Source: Podospora bellae-mahoneyi
Lineage: Eukaryota; Ascomycota; Sordariomycetes; Sordariales; Podosporaceae
Assembly (NCBI RefSeq): GCF_035222275.1
Contig: NC_085881.1
Location: 3,720,001 to 3,784,000, forward strand
Length of the DNA: 64,000 nucleotides
Direction: 5' to 3'
Shown: piece after piece, positions 48,857 to 60,318 of the stretch
How positions within the stretch are numbered: the first letter of the stretch is position 1
How the letters are laid out: the number at the start of each line of letters is the position of its first letter
The notes under the pieces: model-generated
Told to the model about the DNA's origin: nothing
Databases searched by the model: none
The model's input: only the letters and a program-made list of their open reading frames with translations
Position numbers and translations under genes: made by a program

Positions 48857-49936
48857 ATGCGTCTCTCCACCTCCCTTCTCGCCGCGGCGGGAGCTGTCCC
48901 CCTCGCAACCGCCCAGCTCCACGAGCTCGCCGTCAAGGCCGGCCTCCAGTACTTCGGTGCTGCGACTGACACCCCTGGCTTCCGCGAGCGCGAGCCCTAC
49001 CCCGAATCTTATTCCCAATACGACGCCATCCTCGAAGACCCCAAGGAGTTCGGCCAGACGACTCCCACCAACGGCCAGAAATGGCTGTTTGTCGAGCCTG
49101 AGCCGGGCGTTTTCAACTTCACTGAGGGTGACTACGTTGCCGATTTGGCCAACAGGACTAACAAGATCCTCCGCTGCCACGCCCTCGTCTGGCACAGCCA
49201 GCTTGCCCCTTGGGTTGAGACCACCGAGTGGACCAAAGAGGGTTTGAGGGAGGCAATTGTCAGACATATCACCGAGGTGGCTGGGTATTACCGTGGCCGG
49301 TGTGCCCATTGGGATGTGTTGAATGAAGCCCTTGATGAAGACGGGACATACAGGAAGAGCGTGTTTTACAATGTGCTCGGGGAGGAGTACATCCGGCTTG
49401 CCTTTGAGACTGCTGCCAAGGTCGACCCAGAGGCGAAGTTGTACTACAATGACTACGGAATCGAGAGGCCGGCCAGTGTCAAGACTGCGGGCGCGGTGAG
49501 GCTGGTCAAGATGTTGAAGGATGCCGGGATCAAGGTTGATGGCGTGGGGATGCAGGCGCATTTGCATGCGGACAACCACCCGAGTGAGGCGGATTTGATC
49601 AACACTATTGGGATGTATAAGGAGGTGGTGAAGGAGGTCGCGTTTACCGAGTTGGATGTGAGGATCAAGGTGCCGGTTGATGAGCAGAAGCTGCAGTGGC
49701 AGAGTGAGTGCTACCAGAAGGTTGTGGGGGCGTGTGTGAAGACGAAGGATGTTTGTGTGGGTATCACGATTTGGGACTTTTATGACCCTTTTAGCTGGGT
49801 GCCGCATGTGTTTCCGGGTAATGGGGCGAGTTTGTTGTGGTTTGAGGACTTTAGCAAGCACCCTGCGTATGATGGAATGGTGAACTATTTTGGGGAGTTG
49901 ATTGAGGCCCAGGATGGTAACGCTACGTGCTCGTAG
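48857..49936 (+). CDS. Secreted GH10 endo-beta-1,4-xylanase
   Basis: A single exon of 359 residues that cleaves internal xylan linkages outside the cell. A signal peptide is evident (MRLSTSLLAAAGAVPLATAQ, cleavage likely after Ala19). Catalytic residues are the acid/base Glu157 (WDVLNEAL) and the nucleophile Glu265 (FTELDVRI). Other GH10 marks are LRCHALVWHSQLAPW, YYNDYGIE, GVGMQAHLH and GITIWDFYDPFSW. There is no carbohydrate-binding module. The length is normal for a stand-alone GH10 domain. It lies 688 bases downstream of the GH3 gene on the same strand, fitting joint use of plant cell wall material. Confidence 0.96.
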   Translation: MRLSTSLLAAAGAVPLATAQLHELAVKAGLQYFGAATDTPGFREREPYPESYSQYDAILEDPKEFGQTTPTNGQKWLFVEPEPGVFNFTEGDYVADLANRTNKILRCHALVWHSQLAPWVETTEWTKEGLREAIVRHITEVAGYYRGRCAHWDVLNEALDEDGTYRKSVFYNVLGEEYIRLAFETAAKVDPEAKLYYNDYGIERPASVKTAGAVRLVKMLKDAGIKVDGVGMQAHLHADNHPSEADLINTIGMYKEVVKEVAFTELDVRIKVPVDEQKLQWQSECYQKVVGACVKTKDVCVGITIWDFYDPFSWVPHVFPGNGASLLWFEDFSKHPAYDGMVNYFGELIEAQDGNATCS

Positions 49937-50301
49937 AGCCTCGCAGTAGTGATGGAAACGACGCTATGCTACAAAAGACTCTTTTCTGGAAAATAGAAGA
50001 AGTGCGTTTCTGACCAGAAACCGTGTCATCTCTTGTACCAAATCCAGACCAGCTCCACGACAGACTCTTCCCTCCCTTTAGACACCCTCCCAGCCATCGG
50101 GGAATCTCTTCTTGGGGAGGCGCTTCGTACAGCTCCTTGCTGAAGTGGAGGGTGGCCAGAGCCGTTTTCATGAACCATAGTACAACTGTTTCCCACTTAC
50201 TGTTGGGTATCGTCTGTAGTACTGGTTGGCATATTGGAATAGATCTGTCGTGGCAATCAGTCCAGATACCTCCATATTGCTGGTTTTCGACCCTGAATAT
50301 C
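49937..50301. other. Spacer between GH10 and 5S rRNA gene
   Basis: A minus-strand frame (50396-49923) runs through here and into the 5S gene; parts look protein-like (KWETVVLWFMKTALATLHFS), but there is no start, splice or family support. Nothing firm. Confidence 0.45.
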
Positions 50302-50420
50302 ACATACGACCATACGCAGCTGAAAATACGGGATCCCGTCCGCTCTCCCCTAGTCAAACAGCTGACGGCCAGACTAGTACTCAGGTGGGTGACCACTGGG
50401 GAATCCCTGGTGTTGTATGT
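50302..50420 (+). rRNA. 5S ribosomal RNA
   Basis: The sequence starts ACATACGACCAT, has GATCCCGTCCGCTCTCCC, then GGTGGGTGACCACTGGGGA, and ends AATCCCTGGTGTTGTATGT: a complete fungal 5S rRNA of 119 nt, with the terminal stem (ACATACGAC/GTTGTATGT) intact. The arm GCAGCTG pairs with CAGCTGA. Internal Pol III control elements are present. T4 (50420-50423) follows. It is a lone copy, as expected in Sordariomycetes where 5S genes are dispersed rather than in the rDNA repeat. Confidence 0.93.
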
Positions 50421-51176
50421 TTTGTCTCCATTTTTGACTCCACTTGAAGTTATTGTGAGGTCTTGGCATTGTTGATGTGGTGGTGTTAGGTTGTATAGAT
50501 ACTTGGGAGAATGTGAGATTTGGTATATGAGTAGATATTTTTTAAGAACTAGGTGTCATATATTTTGGTTTTGAGACCCCTTCTCTTGCCGATCTTCATG
50601 GACAGGGCTGTGTCTGGGGGTTGTAGGGGTCTAGGCCCTGGCAATGGACAGGTCTCGTAGATCTATAGAGATCTGTTGTGGTGAGCTAGAAATCTGTATA
50701 CAATATCATAATGCTTGAAATTTTTAAGGAGCTTAGGGATTCAATGAGAAGGCTTGGGGCGTTCAATCGTTCAAAATCGGGTAGTCATCCTAGGGGGGTT
50801 GTATGGGCCCACAATTAGGCAGATCTTTGAAGCTCAGGGGCTTCAGGGGTGTTTGTCACCATGTAAACAAAGAGGAAATACCAGAGTGCTTGATGTATGC
50901 TAATCCGAACCAATGCAATATAAAAAGGAGAAACTTTTATGAGTACAACCGATCTGTTCCCTTTCCAAAAGAGTGCGCTCTGCCTTTTTCATGCCTTTGT
51001 ATTTGCATTCCAAGTTCCAAACGTCATCGAGTCAATCTCCTGCTGTGCTCCCTCATGCAACACATTGGAATTAAAAGTATCGCCAACATGCTCAGCATTA
51101 TCTGTTGTTGCAGTTGATATGTTCACCCGTGTCTGAATGGGGGATTCCATATCTCCGATGCTTTCTGGTCAGCTGG
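50421..51176. other. Intergenic, nothing recognised
   Basis: AT-richer than its surroundings. No protein-like frame or repeat was identified. Confidence 0.5.
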
Positions 51177-51512
51177 TCAGTACCAAGCGTGCGTGAGGCT
51201 ACAGTGATTCCTGTGTAACCAACCGAATGTCATGTTTTTTGCCTTTTGTTTTCCACCGTACATCACGTTCGAGTTCCAGCTGGTGCCAATCTGCTTTGGC
51301 CGACGCAGGATTGCGTTTTGGATCTTGGCAGCAGATCCTTTTGGATATTTCCAGGCCAGTGTCGCAATAACGAGTCCCATTAGTGCGAGCACGGCCGTAG
51401 GCACACCGACCGCGATTCCGACAACATCTGAAGTCGACAGCCCTGCAGGTGCGGAGCTAGGCTGGTTCGTGGTGTTGGCCTCCGTGTCGATGGCGTCTGG
51501 TATTGGGGCCAT
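51177..51512 (-). CDS. Single-pass membrane protein C terminus, hypothetical
   Basis: The frame starts at ATG 51512 and contains a Ser/Thr/Pro-rich stretch, then STSDVVGIAVGVPTAVLALM and GLVIATLAWKYP, a membrane helix with a basic cytosolic tail. This arrangement is common at the end of fungal cell-surface proteins. Protein-like sequence upstream (FIVQVRSMGREPAHCFLL, SSTFKAASGALSVAADVTV; about 51660-51545) probably belongs to the same gene as an earlier exon, but I could not find a well-phased intron joining them. Function unknown. Confidence 0.4.
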   Translation of the reverse strand: MAPIPDAIDTEANTTNQPSSAPAGLSTSDVVGIAVGVPTAVLALMGLVIATLAWKYPKGSAAKIQNAILRRPKQIGTSWNSNVMYGGKQKAKNMTFGWLHRNHCSLTHAWY

Positions 51513-52050
51513 TGTTCGCAAGTGGGTGTGGTCATCAATGCCTAAGGAACTGTGACGTCTGCAGCCACCGACAAGGCTCCAGATGCTGCCTTGAAAGTGG
51601 ATGAACGCAGAAGAAAGCAGTGAGCAGGCTCTCGACCCATGGAGCGCACCTGGACGATAAATATGTGGTGTCGTGTGGAACCACTACTTTGTTGACCATT
51701 CAGAAGATCTTCTGTACACAGGAGCACAGAGACTTGACGTGGGAACATCGGTACCAATTAACAATGCCTTCATGTACGGTAGATTCTGTCGCCAATCAGC
51801 GGCACTCACATGCACTGCCACGTCCTGTGCATGGAGCCCAACCGAAGCCTAGCCTGCTCCGACTACATACATCACGGCATTCATATCAGGTCAACTGTTT
51901 AACTTGCCGGTTAGACGGAGTCCTCTTATCTGAGCTGATCATGTATAAATATGTTGTGGATCGGGCACAACCCTGTGCAGTTTTGATTCCTGACACATGT
52001 GTCTGCTTATCATTGTTGGCTTTCCCTGCCTGTCCCACAGTACCTCCAGA
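51513..52050. other. Upstream part of the membrane-protein gene and spacer
   Basis: The minus strand from about 51750 to 51545 holds protein-like sequence probably belonging to the preceding gene. The remainder is the upstream region of the gene at 52051. CCCACAG at about 52034-52040 could be a 3' splice site of a non-coding leader intron. Confidence 0.35.
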
Positions 52051-52591
52051 ATGAGCAATATCCCTACTAATCTCAAGAAGAAAGGAGTATATGGACTTGC
52101 TGAGATGTCAACAACCACCGCCACGACCGTCATGCAGGAGCCCAGCTCTCAGTTCCGCGGCGACGGTAAAACATGGGACGGGTCAATAGTCAAGGTCAAT
52201 GCAAGTGATCCTGTTTACTATATAATCTACCCATTCTAGGTGTTTCTATCAATCCTAACCTAGACCGCCCCTTAGATCTCACCAGATGCTTCTAAGCATA
52301 GAGGCAACGACGTCAGCTCATCGGTCAATTATGGCGGTCATCAGAAGGTGAAAAAGAGAATCAAGTTTGGTATGGCCCTTCCTCAGTTTCCTCAATTAAA
52401 CTCCATGTGAATGAACACTTATCTATCTTACCTATTATGCAGGTGCCTGCAATGAGAGTGAGCTCAAAATGGCTTTGGGTGCACCGATTGATCCGAAAGT
52501 CTCCGAGTCAACACACACTGGACATAATTACAAATCGAACGTTCTTTATGCTGGATCTGAGCAGGAGGTTGATGAGCTTGTTTTTGAGTAA
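52051..52591 (+). CDS. Small orphan protein (128 aa) beside the STAND gene
   Basis: Three exons: 52051-52194 (48 codons), 52276-52369 and 52443-52591. The first intron (81 nt) has branch CTAAC and acceptor TTAG; the second (73 nt) has donor GTATGG and acceptor GCAG. The joined frame gives 128 residues: MSNIPTNLKKKGVYGLAEMS at the start, then a Gly/Asn/Ser-rich middle (KHRGNDVSSSVNYGGHQKVK) and an acidic end (AGSEQEVDELVFE). No signal peptide, membrane segment or known domain was recognised. Its 3' end faces the 3' end of the NACHT-ankyrin gene, 263 bases away. The good splice signals are the reason for calling it a gene. Confidence 0.6.
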
Positions 52592-52854
52592 ATCTGAAAA
52601 TGTGTAGAAAGTATTGGATACCTGGCGTTCAAAGGTGGTATTTGGCGGTTTTTGTCGATAATTTGTTGAGTGAATTATGGAAGTCATTTCCTATGTCCAG
52701 TATACGAACAATGAAAGGACATGATATCTGGATCTTACGTTCCATGTGGATGATCACGGCATTTGGCCAAGATAGCCTGAGTACAACATAGAGAGGCACC
52801 TGAAGGCATGTCGCTCAAGATGATTATATCTTCGTTATCGCACAGCCGGATCTC

Positions 52855-55800
52855 CTATCCACTATTTCCCTGGTCGTACGGCGGACGGATTTCCTCAAAT
52901 CGATGGCCAGGATGCAGTCTCTTTCCTCGACCCTCGCACTTGAAACAGTAGTTGAAGAAGAGTAAATCGTGATAGCATGTACGGCAATGAAATCGGATCC
53001 CATGTATCAGCTTCATCCCTTTTCTGTTAGAAATCCACACACCATAGCAGCTTGCAAAGAAGATTGGCGTACCCTGAGACAACTGTCACAAACATAATCC
53101 TTGTGCATAAGGCCTGCACTCCACAAATGCCATTCGGACTGTGGAAAGACGTATTCTCCTGTCTGCTTTCCCTCTAGTAGTGGCAGAAGGTCTCGATGCC
53201 CATGATATATCGCAATACGGGCTGGTGGCCATTTGTTGTCGTCAGGCATTCTACCCTCTCTCAAACATACACCTCGCAGCTTTTCCACCACTTTCTTCTC
53301 CCCAGCCTTAGCCGCCCAGTGTAAAGCAGTCCAACCGTCATCATCCGTCTCAGTAGGATCAACTTCTGGATGCTGTTCAAGCAGTTTCTCCACTACAGAT
53401 AGCGAGCCACCTGATGCTGCAGCATGCAATGCGTTTCGGCCATGGTTATCCTTGGCGTTGGCTTTGTACCCTAACTTGAGGAGCTTCCCAACCATCTTGT
53501 CCTGTCCGCCCAGGGCAGCAAAGTAGAGGGCAGTACGCCCATACGCATCTTTCTCATGTCGCATAGAAGGCTCTTGTTGCCAACATGCGTCAAAGACTAT
53601 ATCCTCACCGCCGAATGAAGCAGCATTTAGTATGGAACCGAGAACAGGGTGTTTGTTGTAGAGACTGGCACCCTTTCTCAGCAAGATTGTGGCAATATCA
53701 GAATGGCCTCGTCCAGCCGCAAGTGGCAGGGCGGTTATTCCAAGCTTGGCGTGCAAGAAAATGTCAACGGGAATGTCGAAGTCCACAAGCACTTGTATTA
53801 CTTCCGTATGCCCTTCGCACGTCGCATAGCGCAAGGCAGTTGAACTGGCGGGGGCGCCCTTTTCAAGAAGCATACGCACAATCTCGTGGTATCCGTTGAA
53901 CGCCGCCACAGTTAGTACTGTGTGTGGTTTATCCGGGGGGCCATTCCAATCTGCGCCGTTTCTGAGGAGCACCCTGACGATGTTTATGTGCCGAGCCCAC
54001 ATCAGAGGAGGGTATCCGCAGTTGGCGAGGATATTAACATCCGCACCATTAGCCAGTAATAACTCAACCACGCCCAGATTGTTCTGATATACAGCAAAAT
54101 GGAGAGCTGAAAACCCATTGGCCTCACAATCGTTGACTCGGCACCCAATATCCAGCGCCAGCCGAGCCATTCTCTGGTCCGAGAGGTAGGCTGCGGCATG
54201 GAGTGCAGTGTGCCCTGAGACCGGCGCGAGATTCTTGAATTCTGCACCCTGATCAAGTAGAAACTCAACGGCGTCGTGCTGCCCCATCTGGATTCCCCAG
54301 AGCAAGGGAGTTCCGCAGCAAATCATGGGCCTGGGCCATTCCAACTCTGACGTTACTTCGCTATCATGCGCTTGAAACACTGTCTTGAGGAATACATTGA
54401 GAGGACCCGTCGCGCAAATTTCCATATCAGCATTTCTCTGCAGGAGCAAAGTGACAGCAGCAAGGTTGCCTTTGGCCATGGCATGGTGCAACGCGGTGTC
54501 TCCGTGAGAACTGGGTTTATTCACATCTGCTCCGGCCAGAAGAAGAGCCCTCACCATACGTTTGCCGTCGTAGTCTGCTGTTTTCTCCTTGGTGCCATCA
54601 CTGTCTGGCCACCAGGAATGACTGGGGTCGGGCCTAGCCTTGATTTGCTCTGTCCTTCCAGTTTTCGGGATATCCGAGTTCTTGACCTTGCAGTGTGGAA
54701 TATTTGAGTTGTGAATATGACCGTGAAGGAGAGAATAAATTAGGAGATTGAATTCGCACATGCAGGCTGCCTGAAGAGGAGTGTGTGTGGTTGCTTCCGT
54801 TTCTGTGGGCGCTTGGTGCTGAATAAGAAGATCAACCATGAGCTCAAAACACTTATACGCGGCCGCTTTTAGGTCGTTGTGTACTTGTTCCACGTCCCGA
54901 TCCAAATCGTCGATCAATCTTCGTGTCGAGCTGACCCATTGTGCAAATTCCGATGAGGCCGACACCCCCTCAGAAAAGTCCAGAGCGGAGGGTGTTTGAG
55001 GCTTCTTGTGGAAAATGTTCCGCAACGGTGTACCCCAGTAATTGTAAACCCGGTGTAGCCATGTCAACAGAATGCCCTGAGTCCCATTGTCTGGGACAGA
55101 CTCCAGCACCAGTTCCGAATCCTGTCTGGACTCTAGATACTCGAGTACATGTCTGTACCAGTTGTTGATGGCATATTCAAGAAGCGGCCGTCTTTGGAGG
55201 TCACACTCCGGTACTTTCCCGCCGTCAACTTCGTCCTCATCAGATTCATGTAAGGTGTGGTCATCCGTATTGACAACACATTCATTGATATATTCGAGAC
55301 ATTGATTGGCCATCATGAGGTGAACCATAGCCAGTCCACCACACCTATCCGCTTTGTTCACGAGGTATTCCTCCAGGCTGGAAAAGGCAAAATCCACGAT
55401 TTGCTTGCCGTCTCGTTCTGGAGACTCTGGAAAAGCCACTAGACTGCCAAAGCTATGGCGAATGGAGACTGAATTCTTTTTGTTTGTCTGACCCCAGTTG
55501 ATCAAGTCCTCGAATTCGACGAATCTCAACGGCCGGAGGGTGCACATGAGCCATTGGAGAGATAGATAGGCATTGGGCATGACGCATATTCTTTCCAAGG
55601 CTTTATCGTAGAAAGCATTGATCTCTTTCGGGATCTCATTCAATGCATCAAGTACCTCCTCCTCATCGGGGGCTGGGTCCCTTCGCCGAATTAGTTCGTG
55701 AAATTCAGGATCCAACAGCCGTAATTTGACTAAACCGAAGCTATTGATCCAATTTCAGGTTAGCTTTCGATCACTTCTCAAAACTGCTTCTCGGTAGGTG

Positions 55801-57298
55801 GTATTTGGTGCAAAACAGATTGTGTTGAGCCAGTTGGTCATCTTTGCATACTACCTAGGTAGGTAGGTATATGTGGATAGACTTACATTCCGTCTGAATT
55901 GTCCACCAAATCTTTTTTGATGATCTCAATCCACTCCGGATTTTTTCTTCTGATTATTCCCCAGTTCGACTTTTTCAGCTCCTGGTCAACCATCAACTCG
56001 ATCCCGTTCGTGTGGGCGGTCCCTTCCACTGCAACGTCGAATCCCCCTTCACGATCGTGACTCAGGTCCCAGCATCGGTCCTCGAGAGCCGTGTCTACAT
56101 GATCTCTGCTCACTACAAGGATATGGACGGGATCATGAGATTTGAGGCACTCAAGTAACTCGAATAAGACTGCCAGGGAGTCTTTTCCATTGGGTGACTC
56201 TGTAAGGGAATCCAAGCCATCAATTACGAGGTACACCTGCCCTCGTTCCTCGGTTAGACATCGTATCGCATACTTTAGGAGCGTGTAATCAAGACTGCCG
56301 GTCTTCTTGAACTCTTGCCGCACTTTCTGCACTCCCTTGGGCAACTGGGATAGGCCTTCGCATAGTTGTCGAAGCCATGATCTTAAGAGTCGTTCTGGAA
56401 AGGATTCTTGGCGGCTTTCGCCCTCAGAAGGTTTGATACAAAACTCGTTAGAATCGAGGTAATAGTAGGCGACTATCGGTACTCCATCGGTAGCTTCTTG
56501 TTCAAGTTCTTCGATGATCGATGCACTGAGGTAATGTTAAAGAATTTCCAAAGAAGTGTACATGGAATTGCGAGTAACAAGCAACAGCAAGGGATTCGTT
56601 CGACTTACCACAATACAGTCTTCCCGCAAAAGTGCTTTCCATGAAGCCAAAGAAAGCTTTTGGGACAAACTTTCCATTTCTTGAATGCGTCCAAATTCAG
56701 AAGCCAAGACACTGTACCCTCGGTTCGGCTTTCCAACGCTCTCTCATGTGCTGTGCGATGGTCGAACTTCGACAGCCAGTCAAGAGGTTGTTTGTCTGCA
56801 AGAAAGTCTGGGTCTTCATGTCAAGAATTAACACTCCATAATTAGCAGATAGAAACGTGAAAGCTCTCAAGGTCAGTGAGTGTAACTTACCATTCGGCTG
56901 TGCACCTGTTTGATGACCCTTTGTCACGAGATTCATGACCCCTATCCGTTGGTATCCCATGTTGCTGTTGGAGTGAACATTATGCCCACTATGCTGCATC
57001 TGTCGAGCCTGGAAATTATCCTGCCAATATTGGGGACCTTCAGCGGACTTGTAGGGTGTCAGACCCAGCATAATGCCCGGTATTTAGTATACAGGTGTCA
57101 GGTGTGACTTACCAAGGTCTCCTCACACTCCAGTCTTTCGACATCCTGATCAAGCATGTTACTTTTTGGTTGAACTTCAGAAGAGTGTAAATTGGCCAAG
57201 AGCAAATGTGGCGGAAGCAAAGGGGAGCTTTGGGGGGTGGATGGCGGGGGCGAGGGAGGGCGAAACGGTTGAGATGGTAAGCTCAAACTTGAAGCCAT
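52855..57298 (-). CDS. NACHT-ankyrin STAND receptor (fungal NLR) with C-terminal ZZ zinc finger
   Basis: Six exons on the minus strand: 57298-57113, ~57047-56891 (or from 57020), ~56813-56609 (or from 56795), 56525-55887, 55740-53073 and 53010-52855; about 1,320-1,340 residues. The N terminus (1-62) is Ser/Pro-rich, followed by His/Asn/Gly-rich sequence (QMQHSGHNVHSNSNMG). The NACHT region has the lead-in VSWLLNLDAFKKW, Walker A GKHFCGKT, and Walker B in VYLVIDGLDSL. After a helical spacer comes a long ankyrin array (at least twelve units, e.g. HGDTALHHAMAKGNLAAVTL). The ZZ finger reads HKDYVCDSCL, then IHGIRFHCRTC, YCFKC and LHPGHRF. Such proteins sense non-self cues and trigger cell death in fungi. 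The gene looks intact. The final intron uses an AAG acceptor. Confidence 0.85.
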
Positions 57299-57906
57299 TT
57301 GGACTGATTACAGTTTTCTGAGAGTATGTGAGAATAAAGGGGAGTAAACTGTAATCAAGAAAGTAGATTCTGGCCCTCATTAAACATTGGAATATGGTTG
57401 TTTTGCCTGATCAGGCGATGCCCAAGATGTGACAAGTTCGAGCGATTTGGAAGCTTCCTGTGGTAGTCACAAAGGTGAGCTGCCCTGTTGTCTGCCTTGC
57501 AACAAGGCAACCCCCATTTTTCATTGTTTTATCTCTGATTGGCCTTGAATGGCAAGGCATGGTAATGTGGCTGCATAAAATTGCATCTGGCTGAACGTGA
57601 GGCATCCAACTTCTCGCCGATTGGCGTCCCATTCTGTGATGGATCACCCAAGGGTACGGCACAGCCTTTTCCGTCCCTCTACATCCATTATTAAGTTATA
57701 TCAGCCTTACATTCTTCACTTCCTAGCATCGATTTCACTTTCTAGGTATCCAGGAAGTACTGTCCAGTTCTCCACCTTTTTTTCACCATTCACCTTTCTT
57801 ACAAGACACCTCACATTTTTGTTATTAGACAGCCTTGTGGTTGTCGAGTAGAACTCCACATCGACGACGACGATATAACGACCGTTCGAATTTTTGACTT
57901 GGAGCT
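57299..57906. other. Divergent promoter between STAND and AAA+ genes
   Basis: 608 bases separate the two start codons, so the genes probably share a regulatory region. No coding sequence. The half nearest 57906 is pyrimidine-rich (5' UTR-like). Confidence 0.6.
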
Positions 57907-60318
57907 ATGTCTTCTGAGGAGACTAAGGTGGTTGCCACGCCTGAACTCGGCGAGCAGTGCGATGTCAAACACCTCAAACGCAGCTATGTGGATGGAAGCA
58001 ATGACCCGGTGGTTACCGAGGGTGACTCAGATCCGGTCAAAAAGGAGAAAGACACAAAACATCAGTCATTTGCCCTAGTGTCGACACAAAACTTCGATAA
58101 GGATAACAATCGCACCGATACAACGCTTTTGATCAATTCCAAGCACATACTCGCCGCTCTCACAAGGGTAGTTCGTTACTATCCCGACCAAGACGAGGAA
58201 TTTGACAAACCCTCTGAGCTGACATCACCATTCAATCTTCTCTATCATCATCGCAAAGAGCTTTCTGAGGAGGCTTCTAGGGTAGGCGGTGACGGTGCCC
58301 TCCATCTCAACCTTCTCCTGAGCTACCTTGACAAGCAGAAGTGGGCCGAGGCCGAGACACTCACAACTCGAGAGAATCCTGTCATTACATTTGATCTACT
58401 TTGGTTCGTTTTTAAACCCGGCGACTTGCTATACAGGATGGTAAACGGCGAGCCTGCTTTGTACTGGCTTGTGAGCGTGTGCTATGACGACACGCCAACA
58501 ACAGGAGATCCATGGAAATACCTCGAGCTTGAGTGTCTATATCAAGCACACGACGGAAAGAAAACGGGTGTGGTGCGGGAAAGTCTCAAAATATATGAAC
58601 ACCAGGAATTTGCGGGCGATGCCCCCGAGAAGATTACAAGCCTTTCAGTCTTTCCGCTAAAGTATCACAAAGACAGAGAAGGAATAAAAGAACGCCTTGT
58701 GAAGCGCGGACAACGATATTTGGAGCTTGTACAAAAGCAGGGCCAAGCATATCATTACGAAGGTCTATGCAGAAGGCTTAAAACACCTCCTGGGGGCTCA
58801 TACTTTTCCAGCGAAGAAGAATTTATTGGCGTCTGGCTCCCAGAAACAGTGAGTTGCCCTCATATCCGCTAGCAACCCAGCTTGCTAAAAGATTACCATA
58901 AGGCTACCGGAAGAGTCGTCTTAGACTGTTCAACATTCATGGAAGATAATCCTTTCCACCGCGTCAATGTTTCCAATTGGAGCATCTCGAAAGGTCAGTA
59001 AATATACTTTATGTTATCATGATAATACTGCTTGCAGCCTTCAAAGAGTTCAGTGGCTGAAGCAAGAGAGTCTAGACAAAACAACCGATGGCTTCGATGA
59101 TCCTACACTACTCTGTCTGCCATATGTCTATGGGTATTCTCTGGACATGCGATGCTGGTGTATGTTCTCTGTAGACAAGGTGAAGACGACCGACTGGAAA
59201 CATAAAGACTTTGATTCGGTTGTCCTTCCGGATGGATATAGGAAGATCATCACATCACTTGTTAAAAGCCACAAATTCGCCAGTCATACCCGAGATGAGA
59301 CTGCCCTCAAAGGCAAGGGTCTGATATTTGTTTTGCATGGCCCTCCTGGGACTGGCAAAACAAGAACAGCTGGTGAGTTGCGCTTCACATGCGTTCTGTC
59401 AAAGTATTTTTGTGCCGTGGCAGCCATAGAAGTTATTGCGTACTGACAGTCATGACAGAAGCAATTGCCGAGACAACCTCAAAGCCGCTCTTGCTATTCC
59501 CAACCGGAGAACTCGGGGGTGATCTGAGAAGCATTCAGTCAGAGCTGAGGCGGCTAGTTAGATACGGAACTGCATGGAAGGCCATTCTACTCATCGATGA
59601 GGCGGATGTATTTCTGGAATCCAGACAGGTTGACGGGCATGTGTCGTTGGAGCGTAATGCTCTCGTAGCAGGTAAGCAGAGGCTTTTCCCCAAGATAGCT
59701 TAAGTAAAGCATCCATAAACACGCTAACGCTTTTCCGTAACGCGAACAGTTTTCTTGAGGCAGCTCGAGTATTTCCAGGGCATCATATTTCTGACCTCCA
59801 ACCGCGCCCAAATGTTCGATCCCGCAGTCAAGTCCCGCATCAACGTTATGCTGCACTACCCCTCGCCCGACAAAGAAACGCGAAAGATGTTGTGGGCACA
59901 ACGGCTAGGACCAATATTGAAACTCAAATCCTTGCCAAAATGCGAACTGGATCTAGATTCAGCAACGGAGACACTGTCGGAGTATGAGATGAACGGTCGG
60001 GAGATCTCAAATGCTGTCAACTCGGCTTTGACCATAGCCAAAGCTGATACGCTCACCCTTAACATGGACCACCTTCGGTCTGTGGCAAAAATATGGAAAG
60101 ACTCACAGGAAAAGAGCGTCGAAGTGGGACCAGTTGTGGAGGCAGTTCAGGAGATCAAAAGGATTCCGTCTATCAGTGAGGTTCTTAGGACACTTAAAAT
60201 CCCGCTTTGGGTCTGGAAACTGTTCGTTTCAGCATTCCTTGCTGGCGCTCTATTTCAAGTGTCCCTTAAAATCTTTAAGGCAAGGATAAGGTGGCGAGGG
60301 CGTCGAGCTCACAGGTGA
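57907..60318 (+). CDS. AAA+ ATPase with fungal N-terminal domain and C-terminal membrane helix
   Basis: Five exons (57907-58848, 58903-58997, 59038-59372, 59459-59671, 59750-60318) encode 717 residues. The N-terminal ~430 residues match the layout of fungal AAA proteins that carry a DUF7025-like region (LWFVFKPGDLLYR, GEPALYWLVSV, ATGRVVLDCSTFMEDNPFHR). The AAA core has Walker A HGPPGTGKTRTA, Walker B AILLIDEADVFLE, sensor 1 LTSNRAQMFDPAVKSRI, and a lid segment (EMNGREISNAVNSAL). A helix WVWKLFVSAFLAGALFQVSL near the C terminus should anchor it in a membrane, followed by a basic tail. The arginine finger is probably in VKSRIN. It is probably a protein-remodelling ATPase; the substrate is unknown. 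Intron 1 uses an AAG acceptor. It is divergent from the STAND gene. Confidence 0.9.

Noticed and set aside
48509-49861. 450-codon minus-strand open frame
   Set aside because: It is fully antisense to the GH10 xylanase and His/Leu/Arg-rich; it arises from codon bias of the real gene.
49923-50396. Minus-strand frame overlapping the 5S gene
   Set aside because: It runs through the 5S rRNA gene and lacks a start or family support.
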